The notes beneath the pieces are model-generated. The model worked only from the letters and a program-made list of their open reading frames with translations, ran no database searches and was not told where the DNA came from. Shown here piece by piece: positions 1 through 4,688 of a stretch of 5,160 bases of DNA (position 1 is the first letter of the stretch; each line of letters begins with the position of its first letter). This DNA comes from Azoarcus sp. (GTDB lineage: Bacteria > Pseudomonadota > Gammaproteobacteria > Burkholderiales > Rhodocyclaceae): assembly GCA_031282905.1 (NCBI GenBank), contig JAITCV010000150.1:1-5160 (forward strand). Direction: 5' to 3'. A program made the translations under genes and the position numbers.

Positions 1-753
1 GTCGCGGAGACCGACGCGCTTCCCCTGGAGAAAGACAGCGCCCGCGAGCCCACTCTCGCCGCTACGGCCAAACTCGCGCGCGCGCCGATCCTGGCCGCCC
101 ACGCGACCGCATCGCCCAATACCCCCGCCGTCGCCCAATCCGTCACCGAGGCGATCGTGCTGACGCAACGCGCGGATGCGGGAAACATCCAGGGCGCACG
201 CGCGGATGGCATGGCGCGGGCCACGGGGGTGGATACAGGTTCCAACCCAGGTTCCAACCCGCTTTTTTCCCTGCGCGCTCCAAGCCAGACGGCATCCGGC
301 ACGCCGCAACTCCCGGTGCAAACGCCGGCGGGCCAGCGCGGCTGGGCCGAGGAGATCGGCAACCGGGTGACATGGATGCTGGGACGCGCGCAGAGCAAGG
401 CCGAACTTGTGCTCACGCCGCCCAACCTGGGCAAGGTCGAAGTCTCGATCAACCTCAACGGTGACCAGACCACTGCTCAATTCGTCGCTTCCAGCCAAGC
501 GGCGCGGGACGCGCTGGAACAATCCATGCCCCGCCTGCGCGAACTGCTCGCGCAAGCCGGGATCAACCTTGGCCAGGCCAACGTCGACACGGGCGAAGCC
601 CGGCGCGAACATGAAACCAGTTCAGGCCATTCATCGTCCAACGGCGGGCGTGGCGGGCAAGACAGCGCTAGCGATGATGAGCTTGGGCAAGAGGACACTC
701 ACGCCACGCGCTGGATCAGGCAAGATAATGGGCTGGTCAACACCTTCGCCTGA
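1..753 (+). CDS. fliK: FliK, flagellar hook-length control protein, C-terminal part (5' partial)
   Basis: The frame is open from base 1 to the TGA at 751-753, giving 250 codons with no stop, so the gene begins before the window. FliK is an exported molecular ruler: it sets hook length and, through its C-terminal domain and FlhB, switches the export apparatus from hook to filament substrates. The first ~110 residues here are low-complexity, rich in Ala, Pro, Thr and Gln, as in FliK linkers. From about residue 115 to 205 there is a typical Flg_hook domain: a hydrophobic strand with the motif LTPPNLGKVEVSINL (residues ~138-152), then AQFVASSQAARDALE and LRELLAQAGINL. The tail is Ser/Gly/Asp-rich and ends GLVNTFA, an ending seen in related FliK proteins. 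An exact 12-base tandem duplication lies at 236-259. The GTG at 157 is internal to the frame and is not taken as the start. Confidence 0.93.
   Translation, partial: VAETDALPLEKDSAREPTLAATAKLARAPILAAHATASPNTPAVAQSVTEAIVLTQRADAGNIQGARADGMARATGVDTGSNPGSNPLFSLRAPSQTASGTPQLPVQTPAGQRGWAEEIGNRVTWMLGRAQSKAELVLTPPNLGKVEVSINLNGDQTTAQFVASSQAARDALEQSMPRLRELLAQAGINLGQANVDTGEARREHETSSGHSSSNGGRGGQDSASDDELGQEDTHATRWIRQDNGLVNTFA
236..259 (+). repeat. Perfect 12-bp tandem duplication within fliK
   Basis: CAGGTTCCAACC occurs twice back to back (236-247 and 248-259). It is in frame and encodes a doubled Gly-Ser-Asn-Pro in the flexible linker before the Flg_hook domain. It looks like a simple slippage or duplication event that adds four residues without breaking the gene. 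Confidence 0.9.
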
Positions 754-844
754 AACGGTGGAATAGCGGGGACTCTGCCCTCTTTTCCACGCACCGCGAA
801 GTCAATCGACCGACGATAATGCAAGCGTAGGAAAGGAGAAAAAC

Positions 845-1444
845 ATGGCAACCGCCGCCAAACCCCCCGCAAAACCCGAGCCCGCGCCAGTGGAAGCCCC
901 CCCCGCAAAACGAGGCGGCAAGATGCTGTTGATCATCGTGCTGGTCTTGCTGGTCGTGCTCATTGTCGCCGTCGTCGGCATTGGCGCGCTTCTGGTGCTG
1001 AAAAAGAACAGTGGCGGCGAAAGCCACGACGCCCCGCCCGCGCACGCCGAACCCGCTGCCGCGCAGCCCGCGCCGCCCAGCGCGGTCGATCTCACCAAAC
1101 CGCCGATCTTCGCCCTGCTCGACCCCTTCACCGTCAACCTGCGCGCCGAACGTGGCGACGATGGCCGTTATCTCCAGGCGGTCATCGCGCTCAGGGTGCC
1201 GGATCAGCTCACCGCCGACCGGCTCAAGGGCTTCATGCCCGAGATTCGCCATCGCATCAACATGCTGCTGGCCGCAAGAACGGCGTTCGATGTCCAGGAA
1301 GTCGATGGCCGCGAAACTCTCGCCCGCGACATCCAGATCCAGATCAACACTCTGCTGGGCTTCCCCCCGCCGCCGCCCAATTCCCCCACGCTGTCCAACG
1401 GGCCGATCCAGGCGGTGCTGTTCAACTCGTTCATCATTCAGTGA
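845..1444 (+). CDS. fliL: FliL, flagellar basal body-associated inner-membrane protein
   Basis: This is a 199-residue protein. The ATG at 845 follows a strong ribosome-binding site, AAAGGAG at 832-838, with 6 bases of spacing. FliL is a single-pass inner-membrane protein that surrounds or supports the MotA/MotB stators. Residues 1-26 are a cytoplasmic Pro/Ala/Lys-rich tail, 27-52 are one long hydrophobic segment (LLIIVLVLLVVLIVAVVGIG), followed by KK and a Pro/Ala linker. From ~86 to 199 lies the periplasmic FliL domain with the hallmarks LDPFTVNLR, RYLQAVIALRV, PEIRHRINMLLAA and a final VLFNSFIIQ, the usual FliL ending. Five consecutive prolines (174-178) precede the last strand. It lies 91 bases after fliK and 12 bases before fliM, so it probably heads or continues the same transcript. 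Length is slightly above the commonest FliL size because of the N-terminal tail and linker. Confidence 0.96.
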   Translation: MATAAKPPAKPEPAPVEAPPAKRGGKMLLIIVLVLLVVLIVAVVGIGALLVLKKNSGGESHDAPPAHAEPAAAQPAPPSAVDLTKPPIFALLDPFTVNLRAERGDDGRYLQAVIALRVPDQLTADRLKGFMPEIRHRINMLLAARTAFDVQEVDGRETLARDIQIQINTLLGFPPPPPNSPTLSNGPIQAVLFNSFIIQ

Positions 1445-1456
1445 CGAGGCCGGATC

Positions 1457-2473
1457 ATGTCTGCGGATTTTCTCTCCCAGGAAGAAGTCGACGCTCTCCT
1501 GCGCGGCGTAAACGGAGAGAGTGACGAACCCGCCCCGGAAGAAGAGGACAAGGGGGGAGTTCGTGAATACAACATGGCGACGCAGGAGCGCATCGTGCGT
1601 GGGCGCATGCCCACCATGGAGCTCATCAACGAGCGCTTCGCGCGTTACCTGCGCATCGGCCTGTTCAACTACATGCACCGCAACGTCGAGGTCTCGGTCG
1701 GTCCGATCAAGGTACAGAAATATGCCGAATTCGTGCGCAACCTGGTGGTGCCGACCAACCTCAACCTCATCCTCGCCAAGCCCCTGCGCGGCACCGGGCT
1801 GATGGTGTTCGACCCCAATCTGGTCTTTCTCGTCATCGACAACATGTTCGGCGGTGATGGACGTTTTCATACCCGGGTCGAAGGGCGCGACTTCACCCCC
1901 ACCGAGCAGCGCATCATCCAGGGCCTGCTTGGCGTGGCATTTACCGAGTATTCCAAGGCATGGGCACCCGTGTTCGCTCTTGAATTCGAGTATGTCCGCT
2001 CGGAGATGAACTCACAGTTCGCCAATATCGCCACCCCTTCGGAAATCGTGGTCTCGACCAATTTCACCCTGGAAATGGGCGACGCGCAATCCGAAATGCA
2101 TGTCTGCTTTCCCTATTCGATGCTGGAGCCGATCCGCGACCTGCTCTACTCGACGATGCAAAGCGATCACCTCACCCAGGACAAGCGCTGGGTCACCTTG
2201 CTGTCACAGGAACTGCAAGGCGTGGAAATCGAACTGGTATGCAACCTCGGCAGCGCCCAGGCCAGCCTGCGCGACATCGTCAACATGCGGGTCGGCGATG
2301 TGATCCCGCTCGATGTCCCGTCGCTGCTCCAGACCGAAGTCGACGGCATCCCCGTGTTCGAATGCCGTTCCGGTTCACACAACCATCAATACGCGATCAT
2401 GGTCGAGCGCTTCCTCGGCAGCAGCGAGCCGCTGAACAACCTGAGCGCAAGAGGAGGCCAGAACAATGGCTGA
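1457..2473 (+). CDS. fliM: FliM, flagellar motor switch protein
   Basis: This is a 338-residue protein of normal FliM length. FliM is the middle part of the C ring: it binds CheY-P, contacts FliG, and pairs with FliN to set rotation direction. The extreme N-terminus (residues 6-15, LSQEEVDALL) matches the conserved CheY-P-binding segment. It is followed by an acidic linker (21-32) and the middle domain (~40-235) containing the GGDG motif at 132-135 within DNMFGGDGRF, the FliG-contact region. The SpoA (surface presentation of antigens) domain spans ~253-322 and includes VGDVIPLDVP and the VDGIPVFECRSG segment. The start at 1457 is supported by the conserved N-terminal motif; a modest GAGG lies at 1446-1449. 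The stop is shared with the start of fliN (8-base overlap), which implies translational coupling and balanced production of the two partners. Confidence 0.97.
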   Translation: MSADFLSQEEVDALLRGVNGESDEPAPEEEDKGGVREYNMATQERIVRGRMPTMELINERFARYLRIGLFNYMHRNVEVSVGPIKVQKYAEFVRNLVVPTNLNLILAKPLRGTGLMVFDPNLVFLVIDNMFGGDGRFHTRVEGRDFTPTEQRIIQGLLGVAFTEYSKAWAPVFALEFEYVRSEMNSQFANIATPSEIVVSTNFTLEMGDAQSEMHVCFPYSMLEPIRDLLYSTMQSDHLTQDKRWVTLLSQELQGVEIELVCNLGSAQASLRDIVNMRVGDVIPLDVPSLLQTEVDGIPVFECRSGSHNHQYAIMVERFLGSSEPLNNLSARGGQNNG

Positions 2474-3053
2474 CAACAACGAAACCCCGATCAGCGAGGA
2501 CGATTGGGCCGCCGCCATGCAGGAACAAGCCCAGGCCGACAAGAGCGAAGCCACGGACAATGCCGAGGACGACTGGGCCGCCGCCATGGCCGAACAAGCG
2601 CAAGCCGAACAGACCGGCAGCGCCGCCGACGACTGGGCCGCCGCCATGCAGGAACAGACCGCGGCCCAGCCCGACCCCGAAGCAGCCCGGGTCGCCGCCG
2701 ATCTGGCCGCCGCCGCGAACAGCCCCTATCAGGCCAAACCGGCCAGCCAGCTCTTCGAGGAGTTCGGCGGCGGCGCCAAGCCCGGCTCGCTCAATGACTT
2801 CGACATGATCCTGGACATTCCCGTCCAGATCACCGTCGAACTGGGCCGCACCAAGATCACCATCCGCAACCTGCTGCAACTGGCGCATGGCTCAGTCGTC
2901 GAACTCGACGGCCTGGCTGGCGAACCCATGGATGTGCTGGTCAACGGCACCCTGATTGCCCAGGGCGAAGTCGTGGTGGTCAACGACAAATTCGGCATCC
3001 GCCTCACCGACATCATCACCCCCGCCGAACGCATGCGAAAAATCCGGCATTGA
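2466..3053 (+). CDS. fliN: FliN, flagellar motor switch protein with a triplicated N-terminal motif
   Basis: This is a 195-residue protein; enterobacterial FliN is about 137. FliN forms the base of the C ring with FliM and binds FliH to bring the export ATPase complex to the basal body. The SpoA domain lies at ~111-185 and is highly conserved: DIPVQITVELGRTKI, GSVVELDGLAGEP and IAQGEVVVVNDKFGIRLTDI, then TPAERMRKI. A short QLFEEFGGG segment at 95-103 matches the usual pre-domain region. The extra length is in the N-terminus, where DDWAAAM(Q/A)EQ occurs at residues 12-21, 35-44 and 55-64; enterobacterial FliN has one such motif (DDLWAEALSEQ). The ATG at 2466 overlaps the fliM stop and is preceded by a strong GAGGAGG at 2451-2457 (8-base spacing). 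It is the last flagellar gene here; fliO does not follow. Confidence 0.97.
   Translation: MADNNETPISEDDWAAAMQEQAQADKSEATDNAEDDWAAAMAEQAQAEQTGSAADDWAAAMQEQTAAQPDPEAARVAADLAAAANSPYQAKPASQLFEEFGGGAKPGSLNDFDMILDIPVQITVELGRTKITIRNLLQLAHGSVVELDGLAGEPMDVLVNGTLIAQGEVVVVNDKFGIRLTDIITPAERMRKIRH
2499..2657 (+). repeat. Three 30-bp in-frame repeats in fliN (DDWAAAM.EQ units)
   Basis: Three near-identical units lie at 2499-2528, 2568-2597 and 2628-2657, each encoding Asp-Asp-Trp-Ala-Ala-Ala-Met-(Gln/Ala)-Glu-Gln. The bases GA(C/T)TGGGCCGCCGCCATG are almost unchanged between copies, including third positions, although the strong GC bias limits what silent positions can say. The Trp residues are 23 and 20 residues apart, and the spacers are acidic and Gln/Ala-rich. 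Confidence 0.92.
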
Positions 3054-3184
3054 CGTTCAGCCGCCAGCGCGAATCAACAAACAAATGCGCATTCTCTTTC
3101 TTATGAGTCAGCAAGCGTTCTTGCGCAGGCGACCAATCAGTTTGAGGCTGGGGCTGCGCAGGGGCCTTATCGCACAAGGGCTTT

Positions 3185-3262
3185 TGACCTTCGCCGCGTG
3201 GATGACTGAGGAGGAAGGACGTTTTCCTCCGGTTTTTTCCCCTCTGCGGATCAACGCCCCTG
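3185..3262 (-). pseudogene. Decayed remnant of a DUF1176-type gene (central segment only)
   Basis: On the - strand this stretch reads GALIRRGEK, a divergent stretch, then VIHAAKV. That matches GALIRKGEK ... VIRAAKV at residues 169-196 of the complete DUF1176 gene next door. DNA identity is high, including a shared block running from the GAGGA.. hairpin through TGCGGATCAACGCCCCTG. Against the intact copy there is one extra A in the A-run after GGGG, which shifts the frame, and about 10 bases are missing further on, which restores it. The N-terminal and C-terminal thirds of the gene are absent. Weak resemblance may continue toward 3108. It is not expected to make a functional protein. Confidence 0.72.
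3210..3238 (+). terminator. Probable intrinsic terminator downstream of fliN
   Basis: A perfect 7-bp inverted repeat has arms GGAGGAA (3210-3216) and TTCCTCC (3224-3230) and a 7-base loop. It is followed by GG and six T residues (3233-3238), the layout of a + strand Rho-independent terminator, 157 bases after the fliN stop. The convergent gene lacks a T-run on its own strand here, so it appears to act only on the flagellar transcript. The hairpin lies inside the DUF1176 remnant, and a similar one exists in the intact copy. Confidence 0.55.
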
Positions 3263-3285
3263 TGGTGTTTCCTTTCTGTTTTGTG

Positions 3286-3764
3286 TTCAATCCGAATTAC
3301 GGGGGGAGCCGTCTGCGTTGATGATTTTGGTGACGAAGGTGGGCAAACTCCAGGTACCGCCCCGATGGATGGGGATATTACGGCACATGCCACTATGCCC
3401 TCCGGCACTTGGGCGAAATTCTCGTCCGTCCCAGACCCAACGCGAAATAACCGGACAATTGCTCCTGAATACACCATAAATTATTCCCTTCTGATACTCG
3501 CCTGTTTCTATCATCACGAATTTCGGAATGCCTTTGAGCGCGCTGTCCATTACCCAAAAAGCAACAGTTTCATCTCTCGCGTAAAGCCTGCATCGCGTGG
3601 AAATCAATACGTGTCGTTCATCCAGCGGAGTCAGGGTAAAGTCACTGACTTCTGTGGGATCCGTGTCTTCGAACTCGCATTCTTCTTCGTTTGCATTTTT
3701 GCCCTTGCTTTGCAGTAGTAAGGGTTTCAAGGCCGCCACTTCGGGCGCGGTCAAGGCGCGGGGC
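3286..3764. repeat. Long direct repeat, copy 1 (3' half of the DUF1176 gene)
   Basis: This block aligns with 4688-5160, offset about 1.4 kb. The left boundary is sharp: both copies share TTCAATCCGAATTACGGGG across the stop codon and are unrelated immediately beyond it. The last ~70 bases (to 3764) differ by about two bases from the other copy, much closer than the centre of the block. Confidence 0.85.
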
Positions 3765-4363
3765 GGCGCATTGCTGACCTTCGCCGCCCGGATCACCGGC
3801 ACGGGAAGAGGAGAAAGGACGCTTTCCTCTGGTTTTTCCCCTTTGCGGATCAACGCCCCTGGCGTACCGATGCGCCCTTGGAATTCATCCATCTTCAGCA
3901 TGACGGCGGAGACGCCCTTGCCAGAAAGCGTGAAGGATATGGAATCGCCCTCAAACTTGATCGTCCTGTCGCTTCTTGCAGCAGCAAGCAGTGCCTGGAT
4001 TTGTGTCGGAGTGAGCGGGTACAGGCTTTCGTTTTCCCGAATATTCAGCTTCCCTTTCACTTTCCCGTCGATGTAGAGCGTTAGAACGTGCGGCCACTCA
4101 TATATGCTTTCATAATCCGCCAACGTTAGTTCCCCCTCAAGCAGCGTATCGGGGCCAGCGGCACGGGTAATCAGCACAGAACCGCACCCTTCATCGTAGT
4201 TTCCCTCGGCACAATACCCCGCCATCCGGCAAGTGCGCGTGTTGTCGCAGACGATTTCCCAAACCTCATGCGAAAAGTAAACGCCCGGCGCTTCCCCCGC
4301 CGCCGTGAAGCTCGCGCACAGCGCAAGCAAGGCCAAGACGAATTTCCATCCTGCGTAATTCAT
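3287..4363 (-). CDS. DUF1176 family secreted protein of unknown function (complete copy)
   Basis: This is a 358-residue protein, close to the usual DUF1176 length (about 340-360). The start ATG at 4363-4361 is preceded by GGAGA at 4372-4368 (5-base spacing) and overlaps the upstream gene's stop as ATGA. Residues 1-22 look like a Sec signal peptide (Lys7 then VLALLALCASFTAA). Cys16 does not sit in a proper lipobox, so a periplasmic or exported soluble protein is likelier than a lipoprotein. Family hallmarks include VWEIVCDNTRTCRMAGY (35-50) and CGSVLITRAAGP (60-71), and the C-terminal half has WVMDSALKG and WDGREFRPSAGG. Eight cysteines remain in the mature chain (39, 45, 51, 60, 229, 258, 303, 327), suggesting disulfides. 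No catalytic motif is recognised and the function of the family is unknown. G+C is lower than in the flagellar genes, and a ~76% identical paralog lies upstream. Confidence 0.85.
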   Translation of the reverse strand: MNYAGWKFVLALLALCASFTAAGEAPGVYFSHEVWEIVCDNTRTCRMAGYCAEGNYDEGCGSVLITRAAGPDTLLEGELTLADYESIYEWPHVLTLYIDGKVKGKLNIRENESLYPLTPTQIQALLAAARSDRTIKFEGDSISFTLSGKGVSAVMLKMDEFQGRIGTPGALIRKGEKPEESVLSPLPVPVIRAAKVSNAPPRALTAPEVAALKPLLLQSKGKNANEEECEFEDTDPTEVSDFTLTPLDERHVLISTRCRLYARDETVAFWVMDSALKGIPKFVMIETGEYQKGIIYGVFRSNCPVISRWVWDGREFRPSAGGHSGMCRNIPIHRGGTWSLPTFVTKIINADGSPRNSD

Positions 4364-4596
4364 TGATTCTCCAAAATATGGTGTTCCTTGAATGGCAACG
4401 CCATATCCCCACAGCGGCGCGGTATTTCCCGGATTTCCGGCATCGCGCCGCCCAGCGCGACAAGGCGTTTGCCGGCCTGAACCCGGATAAAGGTCTTGAT
4501 GGCTTCCCGGAAAATGTCCGCCTTGTTCATGTCGGGATCGGCCATCTCAAGGGCTTTTTCGTAGAGCGCATCATCAATCGTGGCTGTGGTTCGCAT
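4360..4596 (-). CDS. VapB-type antitoxin (type II toxin-antitoxin), no cognate VapC visible
   Basis: This is a 78-residue protein resembling the VapB antitoxin family. It begins MRTTATIDDALYEKALEMA: a short strand (2-7) and helix, then a second helix at ~24-38 (KADIFREAIKTFIR), as in a ribbon-helix-helix DNA-binding fold. The family signature RLVALGGAMPEIREIPRR is at 44-61. Such antitoxins bind their own promoter and neutralise a PIN-domain RNase, VapC, usually encoded immediately downstream with an overlapping start. Here the overlapping downstream gene is a DUF1176 protein, and no frame nearby reads as a PIN domain. The tail after PRR (62-78, CGDMALPFKEHHILENQ) is unfamiliar to me. The ATG at 4596 is chosen because the family motif starts there with GGAG at 4606-4603. 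A longer frame up to a TTG at 4692 exists but has no supporting similarity. Confidence 0.8.
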   Translation of the reverse strand: MRTTATIDDALYEKALEMADPDMNKADIFREAIKTFIRVQAGKRLVALGGAMPEIREIPRRCGDMALPFKEHHILENQ

Positions 4597-4688
4597 GGGA
4601 ATCTCCGCATCAGTATCGGCATCATCATGCATCATGCCTGCAACTTTCGCAAGCAAAGAAAATGCGCAAAAAACGTTGAGATCATTAT
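4597..4688 (-). promoter_or_regulatory. Intergenic leader of the antitoxin gene with GCATCA repeats (possible operator)
   Basis: These 92 bases separate the upstream DUF1176 stop from the antitoxin start. On the + strand GCATCA occurs at 4607, 4619 and 4629, spaced 12 and 10 bases (about one helical turn). GGCAT (4618-4622) and ATGCC (4634-4638) form a small inverted repeat. Antitoxins of this family often bind repeats of this kind to autoregulate, so this is a candidate operator. No convincing -35/-10 pair was found, so read-through from upstream is also possible. Confidence 0.3.
4603..4606 (-). promoter_or_regulatory. Ribosome-binding site deciding the antitoxin start
   Basis: Read on the - strand, GGAG lies 6 bases before the ATG at 4596-4594. 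This favours the 78-residue product over the 110-residue reading that would start at the TTG overlapping the neighbouring stop codon. Confidence 0.7.

Noticed and set aside
763..780. GGG/CCC mini-hairpin followed by TCTTTT after fliK
   Set aside because: The stem has only three or four pairs, which is too weak to call a terminator between fliK and fliL.
812..819. GACGATAA upstream of fliL, resembling the -10 element of flagellar sigma-28 promoters (GCCGATAA)
   Set aside because: Seven of eight bases match, but no acceptable -35 element lies at the expected distance, so a promoter is not supported.
737..1870. Long open frame on the - strand opposite fliL and the start of fliM (377 codons)
   Set aside because: It is His/Asp/Gly-rich with no recognisable domain, and it lies opposite two confident flagellar genes. 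High G+C codon bias readily produces such antisense frames.
3111..3124. GCAAG/CTTGC hairpin after fliN
   Set aside because: The stem is 5 bp and there is no following T-run. The structure at 3210-3238 is a better terminator candidate.
3016..3477. 153-codon - strand frame across the fliN end and the DUF1176 stop
   Set aside because: It is out of frame with both the remnant and the intact DUF1176 gene, overlaps both, and shows no family resemblance.
4360..4596. A VapC/PIN-domain toxin in any frame near the antitoxin
   Set aside because: No frame downstream or overlapping reads with a PIN-like start (such as a VDTS motif). The downstream frame is clearly DUF1176.
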